Source: Zoroaster sp. YZ-2022
Taxonomy: Eukaryota > Echinodermata > Asteroidea > Forcipulatida > Zoroasteridae
Direction of reading: 5' to 3'
Length of the DNA: 64,000 nucleotides
NCBI GenBank assembly: GCA_029582265.1
Contig: CM055831.1
Location: 20,970,682-21,034,681, forward strand
Of this stretch, positions 43,460 through 55,470 are shown one piece after another. Made by a program: the position numbers and the translations under genes. The notes below the pieces were generated by a model, which worked only from the letters and a program-made list of their open reading frames with translations, searched no databases and was not told where the DNA came from. Numbering within the stretch: the stretch's first letter is position 1; every line of letters begins with the position of its first letter.

Positions 43460-46400
43460 CTTTGAAATTGTTTACAACACATGAGATCAACACATGAGAT
43501 AACAAACTTTACGTGGAAGCATCATACGCTATTGCATCCTCCTCACAGAGACAGAGACGTCAAGGGCCCAAAAGGTGCCGATAATGGAAGTGCCAAAAAT
43601 GTTTCTCCTAGTTCTTCATCTAGTGACAATAAGAGTCACACTACAAGTATGCCAGATGGTGGTCAGTGTGGATGCATAAATGCAACAGCAGCCTCCATGA
43701 ATACAGTGTGTCTAGTTGTTACGGTCAGAGTGCAGGGAAAGAACAGGGAAATTCACACTTGGGCACTGCTTGATGATGGGAGCGATAACGTCACTGTGCG
43801 ATGGATCAACTCGACCTGCAAGGTGTAGAAAGGAAGTTCAGCCTAACTACAGTTAATGAGAAACACAGTGAAAAGACTGGAGTTGAAATCAGCCTCACAG
43901 TAAAGGACTTAGAAGGATGTGAGAGTATTGACATACCAAAGGTATGGACAGTTGATAAATTGCCAATCTCGGATAACAGTTTCGCACAAGAAGAGGACAT
44001 CACAAGGTGGTCACACTTGAATGAAATCAACTTTCCAAAGATCAGTCAACGACAAGTCATGTTGCTGATAGGGGGAGATGTCCCAGAAGCGTTTTGAGTA
44101 CTGGAAGAGAGACGTGGTAAGAGGAAAGAGCCCTACGCCATTCGATCTTTACTAGGATGGACTTTGATTGGGCCCACGACATCGACCAAGAAACAATCTA
44201 GTTTCACTGTGAATCATATTCTCCATGAGGATAACTTGCTTCAACAGACAGTTGAGAAATTCTGGGAGATGGATTTTGGTGCCAGATGGTTGACAGTAAA
44301 GTCGCTGATTCAGTGGAAGATAAACGTGCCAGGACCATTATGGAATAAACAGTCACCAAGGTTGATGGTCACTACCAGGTTGGTCTACCTTGGCTGGAGT
44401 CCTTGTTTGCCAAATAACCGTCCTCTCGCAGAGTCACTTCAGTCGTTGAAGAAGCGATTTCAAAGAGACTCCAAATTGTACGAAAAGTATAAGAGGACCA
44501 TTGATGTCTACCTCACGAAAGGATATGCAAGACAGATATCTCAATCGATGCCCTTGAGTGTCACACCTGAAGTTGAAACTGATGAACAGCCACCTGTTAA
44601 GGATCAAGGAGAGTTGGTGTGGTATTTACCTCATCATCCAGTGTTCCATCCGCAAAAGCCCGACAAACTGAGAGTGGTGTACGACTGTGCTGCTAAGTAC
44701 AAGGGTGTATCATTGAACGACCAGTTGCTGCAGGGTCCATATTTTACAAATAATCTGGTGGGAGTACTGACAAGATTTAGAGAGGAGTCTGTCGCTCTGG
44801 TTGCTGACGTTGAGGCTATGTTTCATCAGGTAAAGGTGCTTGATAAGGACTGTGATGCACTTAGATTTCTCTGGTGGCCTGAGGGAGATTATACCAAGGA
44901 ACCCACTGATCATAAAATGTTGGTGCATCTCTTTGGCGCGACATCATCACCTAGTTGTGCTGGGTTTTGCCTCAGGAAGACAGCTGAAGACAACCAAGAG
45001 AACTTTGATAAGGAAACAATCAACACTGTCCTTGAGAACTTCTACGTGGACGATTGTCTTGCATCAGTTAGAACTGAGAATGAAGCCATCAGGTTTGCTG
45101 ATCAGCTTATTCATTTACTAGCCAAAGGAGGTTTAGATTGACCAAGTGGATTTTCAACAATCGAAACGTGTTAGCAACCATCCCCACTGATGAGAGAACG
45201 CCGTCTGTTTTGAAGTTAGATTTTGATCATCTGTCAGTAGAGCGCACCCTGGGCGTGAAGTGGAATGTTGAAGCTGACACGTTAGGTTTCGAAGCAGTTG
45301 TGAAATGTAAGCCAGCCACGAGGTGGGGAATTCTGTCGACCGTATGTTCGCTATATGATCCATTAGGTTTCTTGGCGCCATTCAGCCTCCCAGCTAAAAT
45401 TCTTCTTCAAGATGTTTGTCGTCGAGGCTGGGATGAAAAGGTTGAAGAATGTGAAGTGATGAAATGGAAGCGGTGGCTAGACGACCTTCCGAAGTTAATG
45501 TGTATCACCATTGGTAGATGTTTCCGGCCAAGGGAGTTCATGACACAACAATCTTCCAACTTCACCATTTTTCCGATGCTTCGCAGCGATGGTATGCTGC
45601 TGTGTCCTACCTGCGTGCTGTTAATGTACATGGAAGGATGCACTGTGCATTTATCATTGGAAAATCAAGGTTGTGTCCAATGAAACTTGTCACTATGCCT
45701 CGACTTGAGTTGTCAGCAGCAGTTTTGGCAGTGAGGTTGAATCAGCTCATCCAGACAGAAATGAGACTGCCAATCGTGGAAACTGTGTACTGGACGGACT
45801 CCACATCAGTTCTTCAGTATATCCAGACTGAGAGCCGCAGATTTCACACATTTGTAGCAAATCGCGTTTCGAAGATACAAAGTGGATCTGACCCATCCCA
45901 GTGGCGATATGTGGACTCCGCATATAATCCTGCAGATGATGGTTCGCGAGGCTTAACTGCAGAAAATATGATCAGGAACCAACGTTGGCTGAAGGGAGCT
46001 GAGTTCTTGTGGAAGGACGAGCAGCAGTGGCCAGTTCCACCTGTTGTAATCCAGGAACCCTTTCAAGAGGTGCTGCCTGATACTCTGCAGAATGATCCTG
46101 AAGTGAAGAAGGTGGTCCAGTCTTACTCTGTAGCTCAGAGAAATGAAGTCAACAAGTTCCTGAGTAGATATTCATCATGGAATCGGATAAAACGTGGAGT
46201 CGCCTGGTTGCTGCGATACAGAGATTACCTCTATGCCCGTACCAAGGGAAGACTGGATGACAACGAGTTCAGAGATAGGAGGCTATCTTTATCAGAAGTG
46301 CAGAGGGCTGAAAGAGAAATTGTAAAATATGTTCAAAGACAGTCATTCTCCAGGGAGATTGCTGCACTCAAGAACAGTGAAAATGACAGTGAAAGGTCCA

Positions 46401-47620
46401 CCAAGAAATGTGAGAAAGTTCTGACATCACTCCACAAATTGAGACCCATTTTGGTAGATGGAATTCTGCGTGTGGGTGGACAACCTGGAAATGCGCCAGT
46501 CGAGCAGGACATCAAACATCCAATTATTCTGCCAAGTGATCACCAAGCGACAAAGCTGTTGATTGTACATCATCATCTGAAAGTGGGTCATTCAGGTGCA
46601 GGGATGACTTGGACGTCGCTTAGAGAGAGATTTTGGATCCTGAAGGGAGGTGCCACCGTGAGACGCGTTATTGGAAGGTGTTTCCAGTGCAAGAAAAGAA
46701 ATACACCCCTTTGCCAACAACTGATGGGTGAACTACCAGCAGAGAGAGTCACTCCAGAGAAGCCCCCTTTACCTATGTGGGTGTGGATTATTTTGGTCCA
46801 ATTTACGTGAAACAAGGACGTAGCCATGTCAAGAGGTATGGATGCATCTTCACATGCCTCACAATTAGAGCTGTACATATTGAAATTGCTCATTCACTTG
46901 AAATTGCTCATTCACAAGTGCTAATGGCACAAATTTCAAGTGACAATGGCACAAATTTTACAGGTAGTGAGCATGAGCCACGGGAAAGCATAGCATCATT
47001 AAATCAGCAGAAGGTTGGAGACTTTCTTCAGCAACGAGGAGTTGTGTGGCAATTTAACCCTCCGACTGCAAGTCACATGGGAGGATTTGGGAGAGGATGA
47101 TACGTTCTGTTCTTAAGATCCTGAAGAGTCTGCTGCAAGAACAGGTGGTGTGTGATGAAGTACTACTTACTGTGATTGCTGAAGTAGAGTCACACAGCTC
47201 AGTTTGGACCCCAGAGACATTGACACCAAACCATCTACTTCTGATGAGACCAAGCCCCAACCTTCCACCGGGAGTATTGGTGAAGGAGGATGGTTACGGT
47301 CGGCGCAGATGGCGTCAAACCCAGTTCTTGGCGAGCCAGTTTTGGAAGAGATGGATGAGTGAGTATCTACCACTATTGCAGCAACGCCAGAAGTGGACCC
47401 AGCCAAAGCGAGATCTTGAGGTTAATGACCTGGTGTTAGTTGCTGCTGATAGTGCACCCCGTGGACAGTGACCGTTAGGCAGAGTGATGCAAATCTACCC
47501 AGAAAAGGAGGGAAGAGTTCGGCAGGTTGAGGTAAGAATAGACACTAAGTACATCAAACGCCCTATAGCGAAGCTTTGCTTTTTGGAGAGACTGAACAGT
47601 GTGTATGCAGTCAACGAACA
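43460..47620 (+). pseudogene. BEL/Pao retrotransposon polyprotein, 5'-truncated and broken
   Basis: Domains in order: end of gag (TWKHHTLLHP), aspartic protease with ALLDDGSD (about 43766), a linker, reverse transcriptase (VVYDCAAKYKG, VADVEAMFHQV, HLFGATSSPSCAGFCLR, FYVDDCLAS at about 45040), RNase H (HHFSDAS, PRLELSAAVLA, VYWTDST, YNPADDGSRG), integrase zinc finger (HHHLKVGHSG ... CFQCKK), integrase core ([17 protein letters not shown]) and the C-terminal region (LTPNHLLLMRP, DLVLVAADSAPRGQ). Frame changes or stops occur near 43810, 44095, 45140, 45520, 46790 and 47097. TGA at 47469 stands where a Trp codon is expected. Most of gag and the 5' LTR are absent. Not functional. Confidence 0.93.
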
Positions 47621-47838
47621 TTCTAGTGACTGAACTCTTTGGATAAGTGAACAATTGCAAATTATTAATGATCAAAGTGAGACTGGAAAGGATTCATGCT
47701 GATTATGTTTTCAAAGAACTGAATCATCCTGATTATTGCAAGAGATTTAATTCATCATTGATGTGTTGAAATTAGTTGAAATTGCCGCTTAAAGGTATAA
47801 AGGAATGAACAAATTGAGTTTGTTCATGGGGCTGGGAA

Positions 47839-48426
47839 TGTAGCGGCAAGATGTTAAATTTGTATTATTTTGATTATTAATTGTTATTTCAAAGTGTATT
47901 GCCTTTTACGTAATTTCTAATCACTTGTATATGCTTGATAGATAATAAGTTTGCAGTCTTAAAATAATGTTTCTCTGCAATTTTGGTATAGCGCCCTCTG
48001 TTGTCAAGAAAGTTAAGGTCAAAGGTAAATTTCTTCATGATTCCGATGATTCGTAAACAATTGACATGTCCCGAATTTAAGTCCCCAATTATTGTGAGAT
48101 AAGATCAGTTCTAAAGTCCCAAATTCATGTAATTCCAGATTCCAACACAGTCAGTAAGCATGTAGATTTATGTAAAGTCAGAAATTACCATATTCATAAT
48201 GATTTGTTAAGTTTATTTGTATTAAAAATGTGTCGTTACTAGGTAAAGGTTTCCATGTGCTTTGGTTAAATGATTGTTTACATACATGTCTAGCACAGGC
48301 TCAAACGCATCTAGGTATATTAATACATTGATGATTTATGATGTCTTCATGTAGAATTGTTATTTATTTAAGTATTTTGTCTTTTGTAATTACAGTGAAC
48401 CACCGACACCACCACCCAACAATACA
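47839..48426 (+). repeat. Probable 3' LTR of the BEL/Pao element
   Basis: Begins TGTAGCGGCAAGATG directly after a purine-rich tract (GGGGCTGGGAA), which would be the polypurine primer, and ends CCCAACAATACA, giving TG...CA termini over 588 bp. No second LTR is visible upstream for comparison, so the borders rest on position and end bases. Confidence 0.5.
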
Positions 48427-50177
48427 TAGAATCTCCAATGTTGCTTAAACTAACTTGTGATAGTTTAGCCCAGCCATTAGCTAAACTTTTTAACTTTTCG
48501 CTTGCCTCTGGTGTAGTTCCTCATGAATGGAAGATAGCGAATGTTGTTCCATTACTTAAAACTGGTGATGCTCATGTTATCTTCTGTTGTTGGTAAGGGT
48601 TGTCTGTAAACATCTCATTAATCATATGTATAGAGGGGGGATAATCTCTCCTACTCAACATGAGTTTTTGCCTAAGCGCTCCTGCGTTACTCAATTGACA
48701 ACCCTTTATGATAGCTGGGCCAATGCACTTGATGTTCCGAAACCCTTCCGCATTGATGCCATATTTTTAGATTGGTCTAAAGCATTTGATCGTGTGAGTC
48801 ATCAAGTTCTTTTGAACAAATTACATAAATATGGTGTTTGTGGTTCAATGTTGGACTGGCTCAAGTCTTATCTTACAAATAGGTCTCAACGGGTTCAGTT
48901 TATGGGATCATCATCTGACTGGGCTGCAGTTCATTCTGGTGTGCCACAGGGATCTATTCTTGGACCTCTACTTTTTCAACAGTTTTGCTTTTGATTTCCA
49001 TTTTGTGTTCAGTTGAATCTTCGTCAATATGCAGATGATACTGTTTTGTATAGAGTCATTAAACTCAGGTGGCACTCCAGAATGACCTGCAGCATATAAA
49101 CACCTGGTGTAATTTAAACTGTATGGCTTTAAACCCAAATAAATGTAAGCTAATGACTGTGACCTGTTCTAGAAATCCTGCTAAACCACTTTATAATATT
49201 GGTGATTACACTTTGGAAAATGTTGATAACTACAAATACCTTGGTGTTATTATTTCTAGGGACTTAAGCTGGAAAACCCATATTAACACTGTTACTTCCA
49301 AAGCCACTAGGCTATAAAATGGATTTATTGGTAGAGTAGTTAAAACTAGGGACCCTAAAATTCTTATTTCTCTTTATCGCTCAATTAGCATACCCATACT
49401 TGAGTATGCAGCCCCTGTCTCGTGCCCTGTCCTTGCTACCCAGCAAGAAACGCTTGAGAAGGTACAGAGACGTTTCACCCGTTTTTGTGTAGGCCTGCCG
49501 AGAAGGGCTTTAATTAATTCTGATAATGAAATTGAGTATTCCGACAGATGTGCCAAGTTGGGTCTTCCCTTTTTAAACAACAGAATTCATTTCTTTTCAA
49601 TTGTGTTTGTTATTAAATGTTTATATAACAAATTTGACGTTCCTATTTATCTTATTCCTGTTAATCGTAGACACACTGAAGTTGTTAAGTTTTCTCATGA
49701 AATGGCAAGGTCCAATGCTGCTCATCATTCTCTTTTTTTAATTTTTATTTTAATTTTTTTTTTATAGATTTCCAAGATTACAGGAAGTGCTACCAGCAGA
49801 TGTTAAAGACACAGTTATTTATGGTTTATCTTTATTTATTAATTCACTTAGAAAACATTTATTAGTCCCTGGCCTAGGAGATGCCTTAACTCAAACTGTG
49901 TAGTATTAAGTTTTTATATTTTTTATTTTAGTATTGTTTTTATATCTCAAAGTGTGCCTAAAGCCATGTTGTTTATCATTCTTTGTATGACTCAATGTTT
50001 GTTTACTTTAGTGGTAGCATCAAGAGATCAACTCAATAGTAATTTAGTTTACTTTTTTGTAATCCTACAGGGGTGCTACATTTCTTTCTGTTTCTGTTAA
50101 TTTAACGTAAATTTGTGTTTATTTGTTTTTCTACCTGTGAAATCAATAAATGAAATAAATGAAAAAATGAAAAATGA
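48427..50177 (+). pseudogene. CR1-like LINE, reverse transcriptase to 3' tail
   Basis: Starts mid-ORF2 directly after the LTR end: ISPMLLKL, WKIANVVPLLKTGD, a small deletion, then CKHLINHMYRGG, FLDWSKAFDRVSH, VPQGSILGPLLF, a second deletion, QYADDTVLY (catalytic YADD, about 49030), YKYLGVIISRDLSW and a C-terminal end near 49902. An in-frame stop lies at 49315. The 3' UTR ends in AAATGAA-type repeats (about 50145-50177), as in CR1-group elements. It is dead by frameshifts and stops but relatively recent, as most of the domain reads cleanly. Confidence 0.9.
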
Positions 50178-51351
50178 AATTTGTGTTTACAATGATTACA
50201 GTTCATGCGTTTTAAATTTATTTCAATATATCGTAAATACTAAACAAAGAACTTGGTCCCATCGTCAATTTGACCTCTCTTGGAAAAGTACTCATAACTC
50301 TGTCATAAATTATCAGATTTGGACGTTTGATGTCTCATTTTACAGTGGAAAGGTGTATCTTTCAAACCATACCTATATTATCTATGTTGGTTACTCATTC
50401 TACGTCTGGCATTCCGTTAAATTTTGTTTGCATTTTTTTTTAGACACACTGTATATCTTGATGTTCCCTTCTATTAAACCGGCTGGTGTCACAGACAGAC
50501 AGACCGACAGACAGACAGACAATAATAGCCTTTGGACACTAGTCCATATGCATTCTTATACTAAATAAATAAATACAAATATCCACCGTAAATAACTACT
50601 TTCAGGCTTTTCTTTTGAATTAATGTTTTAATTTAAACAAAACATTTCCAACCCCCCCCCAAAAAAAAAATTAATAAAAAATTACAAATCCGGCCTCCAG
50701 GGGAATCAAACTTGGATGAATTAATTAGGTGCGTCGGGGCTTAACGGCGCAGCGTCGTTTCAGCACGAGAGTTTCTGAATTCTATTCCCATTCGTTTCTG
50801 TCATGCGACGGTAGTCGCAGTTATGTTACCTGAACCTACGCCGTCTGCCTTTGCGTTCCCGACATATGCACATTTTCATGTGACAGTATGGGGCACATGT
50901 TTTATTTGCGTAATGGCAGGACCTGATTGGCCTCCGCATCTCGGACATTAAACAGTCGTGAATACGTCATTTTTTTTAAATGCCACACGCTATTACGGGT
51001 TTACGAGTACGAGTACGCGCGGTAAGATGTCCCTATGGTCAATTCGTTTACCCCTCCCTAAAGCTAGTGTTACAACTCGCCAACGCGTTGATTGAAACTC
51101 GCCGCATTTACCTTATTTTTCTTCTGTTGTATTTCGTACTAAGTTACAGTCACTGTATATACCTTCATATTTATATCATTTGTCATTACGGTAATTATAT
51201 GTTGTCCTTCTTTGGCACTGGTATGCGTGAAAATGTCCCTCACCCCAATGTGAACATTGTGATGAAGGCAAGGATCGAGAAATCAGATGTCTTTCCTATG
51301 TGCAGAATGTGCAATATATACGGCAGAGGAGACTGTATAGTGTTGTGGAGT
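50178..51351. other. Unassigned DNA with a (GACA)n tract
   Basis: GACAGACAGACCGACAGACA repeats lie at 50494-50521, inside an AT-rich region. No gene recognised. Confidence 0.4.
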
Positions 51352-52039
<688 letters not shown>

Positions 52040-52651
52040 TCGCATTAGCACAGCATGAAAAGAAAGATCTTGTTTTCCTTTCTGCCGGTTACACTCGAGT
52101 CAAGCTACGTCCCGTAGCCTTAGATCTCGAGTGTCTTTCGCAGAATCCTTGCTGTCCCTAAGAGTGCCGCCTTCTGTAGTAATTCTACTCTAACAGATGT
52201 TCCTATCTCCTTGAGATGTTTCTCCAACGCCTTCGGGATTGTACCCAGTGCTCCCACTACCACAGGAATAACCTTGACCTTGACTTGCCACAGCTTGCGG
52301 AGTTCTCTCGCTAAATCCTGATATTTCTGTACCTTCTCCTTCTCCTTCGAAGCTACTCTACTATCACCCGGCACAGCTATATCAATAAGATGACACATCT
52401 TTGCATGCTTATCCAAGACAACAACATCCGGCCGTCTATGTTCTATAACATGATCTGTCTGGATGTTGAAGTCCCAGAGAATCTTGACATGATCCGTTTC
52501 TTCAACCTTTTCCGGCACATGGTCGTACCACTTCGATTGCACCTTGACACCGTACTTCTTACACAGATCCCAATGGATCACCTTGGCCAACTTGTCGTGT
52601 CTGCCTTTGTACTCTGTCTGAGCATGCACTCTGCATTCGCTGACAATGTGA
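52040..52651 (-). mobile_element. RLE-type LINE 3' fragment inserted in the (ATT)n tract
   Basis: A minus-strand fragment whose 3' end meets (AAT)n at 52039 and whose 5' truncation meets the second ATT tract at 52652. The two ATT tracts are on the same strand, so the fragment appears to sit inside one array. R4/Dong-clade LINEs are known to target TAA repeats. Confidence 0.65.
52120..52629 (-). pseudogene. C-terminal domain of an RLE-type (R4/Dong-like) LINE ORF
   Basis: An open frame of 169 codons to the stop at 52120. HDKLAKVIHWDLCKKYGVK and VKILWDFNIQTDHV are followed by the restriction-like endonuclease block: RRPDVVVLDKHAKMCHLIDI with AVPGDSR and KVQKYQDLARELRKLW (PD...D...K/Y pattern), then VIPVVVGALGTIPK and LLQKAALLGTARILRKTL. 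Such C-terminal endonuclease domains cut the genomic target in R2/R4/NeSL-type LINEs. The frame is intact, but the reverse transcriptase is missing upstream, so it is a 5'-truncated insertion. Confidence 0.75.
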
Positions 52652-52872
<221 letters not shown>

Positions 52873-54635
52873 TCACAGCTATCGGTGGAAACTCACTGTG
52901 TTCCGTTCAACGTATGGAAAAATGGAAGATGTTACTTAAAAGCTTCTGTCATGAGATGTATTTTTACATTGAGAATGCCACCTCCTGAAACATAGTTTAC
53001 CGAAAAGTGCTCATATGAACCCCCAAACATTTCAGTCCTGGTAACTTTATAACACTCTCATATTTAATTTACCTCATCATAACCTACTTCTTATTTTTAC
53101 AAGCTATCATAACTTATGCCCTATAGCGGACGGGCACGCAGATAAAATCGGCGTTATATACCTCAATGAACGGGAACATCACTTTAATAGTGTTGCATTT
53201 TCCACTATAGTACGGTGATGAGTTGTTTTTCTCGGGAGGCCTAATGTTATTTTATTCCAGCTTAACCAGTGAAGCATGTATACCAGCAGACATATCAGTC
53301 ATGAGTAAGACCACACAGTCATCAATTATTAAGATTTCAATACCGCTGTCCCTCCTTGCATCGTCAACAAGCGCCTTGTTAGTGAATACTGTTTGATTTA
53401 TGGCCGTGTTTCCATACACCTTGTATACTAAATTAATAATTCTCAAATGAAGACGGGTCAAAATATGTTTATGCCACCAAAACGCACATACGAGCCTCTA
53501 GAAATCTTATGAAATTCATATGAACAGTTATGGGAATTCCAACCAGCTCGGAGATTAAAACATGTTGTAGGCCTTATTTTTTTTGTTTAATACAAATGGA
53601 GAATCTTTGAAAATTGACAGTATATGCTTAGGTATCAAAATGGCACGGTACTTTCTTCACCTTTCACTTCTATTGGCCTGGGTTTCTATCTCATTCGGTA
53701 CTTAAAAGTATTTGTTTTCTTTCTAAAGGATACATTTAAATGCTCCGATGAAAACACAATCATTCGGAAAATATCTATCTAGGAATTCAAGTGTATACGA
53801 ACTTGAAACATATTTTTCTTAAACACGAATGGACGCTTTAAAGAATAATATTGAAGATTGGTCTGTGTCAAAACATCTATAGGCTATACATGTCATATTT
53901 TGATAATTGCATTTTGGAAAAGTGGCTGGCAGTTTGGATAGTGTGTAGGCCTATACTTGAATGCGCATACGTGATCAGATATTCTGTTCATGTTCAGAAA
54001 CCATTAGGCCATGTAGCTACAATGCGTCATCGATCAGAAAACACACATCACATCAGCTTTCCTGATCTATAGTCAAGAATGTTAATGATACAATGAAGAA
54101 ATACCAACAATCCATCATGCTGTATTTTGCTTCATATGCTTGAAACCCGGGAAGTGTATTTTGAGACGAATGATGGGCAACTTCATAAATTACGTTCCTA
54201 AAACAATTTGGTTAAAAATAATACAATTTAAAAACAAATTACCCACATTCGTCATGGGGACAATACGTGCCCGGGTATATGACACGTTGAATGTACACAC
54301 TACCTTTAATTGAAAAGTAAGGTCAGTCTAGACCAATCCAGCGACCACTGTTTTCCGCCATTATGCTGTTGGTAGTGTTGACTCCAAAGATCATCAGAAG
54401 CCCATTGCAAATGCATTGACCTTTTCTTTGAGGATTTACGCATGGAATTGGGTCTTGCATTTAACATAGGCTTTGTGTTGTAAAGACTGAAATTCTTATT
54501 AACAGAGTCAATTTCTGCCTCAAGAATCGCTATTGAAAGTTAAAATCAAGGAATTTAGGTTAAATTACACACAACGGTATGCCAGCGAAAAGAATGCGCG
54601 TACTATCAACTTTACGTATCGGCTTACCCAACAGG
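52873..54635. other. Unassigned DNA
   Basis: No gene recognised. GTAGGCCTATAC lies near 53944. Around 53735 CTCCGATGAAAACACAATCA weakly resembles the dispersed motif of 8470. Confidence 0.35.
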
Positions 54636-54654
54636 CGGGGGGGGGGGGGGGGGG
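54636..54654. repeat. Poly(G) tract
   Basis: A run of about 19 G residues, followed by TGGAGGAAGGG. Confidence 0.9.
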
Positions 54655-54778
54655 TGGAGGAAGGGTCTCGCGCATTGTAGGCCATACCATTAATGTGACA
54701 TGACAAAAAAAAAAAACTAAAAAAAAAAAACTAAAAAAACTAGAGGTTAATTTTTTGATGACACTAAAACTGTCTGGG

Positions 54779-54872
54779 GTCAATTTCACAAATCGCAAAG
54801 ACGCGTCTTATCTCGAGTTAGGACGGGTAACTCTTCCTAACTCGAGACGCGTCATAAGAACGATTTCACAAA
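54779..54872. mobile_element. Small palindromic MITE
   Basis: GACGCGTCTTA and TCTCGAGTTAGGA are mirrored by TCCTAACTCGAGA and CGCGTC about a centre CGGGTAACTCT. Both sides carry TTTCACAAA next to ATCG or CGAT. Strong hairpin potential. The GTCAATTTCACAAA edge resembles small MITEs common in marine invertebrates. Confidence 0.6.
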
Positions 54873-54884
54873 AAACTAGAGGTT

Positions 54885-55470
54885 AAGCTTTTGATGAAAA
54901 CGCTGACATGGATTTCGGATGTATTGATAATATTGGGCACGGATGTCCCAAGTTCTTTGTTTAGTGTTAAGAAAGTTATGATATATTGAAATAAACTGAA
55001 AAGGCGCAGGTTTTTGGGATGGTAGGTGGCAGGAGACTGATGAGGTGTTTGTTATTGTTCGAAATGTAATGGGCACTATGCTCAGAAGTAAATGATAAAT
55101 GGAAAAAAAAATAGCAGTTAAATCTGCTACCACCAACTGTTTCAAAGTCACCGATTGATATAGATAATGTAGATACTAAGAATAATTTATGATCTGATAA
55201 ATGTTGTTATTGAGATGTGTGACATGAGTATCTATAAATAAATGATAAGTTGACATTACTGTTTGCAGTATTAGTTGTACAGATATTAGCACAATATGGC
55301 AATAATTTGGGTGTAAATATTGGTTGGTTTATTTAAGAAAGAAATACATGAGGTGACAGTATTGTTTGCAGTGTATTTTGTGTAGATATTGTTACACTAG
55401 TACAAATTGTAACGAAGCGTTCGATGAAAACGAACACAGGGGTTTCGGCTACATGTATATTGATATGCTG
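54885..55470 (+). repeat. Duplicated repeat block, copy 1
   Basis: TTTTGATGAAAACGCTGACA, GATGTCCCAAGTTCTTTGTT, TGGTAGGTGGCAGGAGACTG, ATAAATGTTGTTATTGAGAT and AACACAGGGGTTTCGGCTAC occur in the same order at 61298-62760. Copy 1 lacks the tRNA-like array found inside copy 2. The identity of the repeat family is unknown. Confidence 0.85.
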
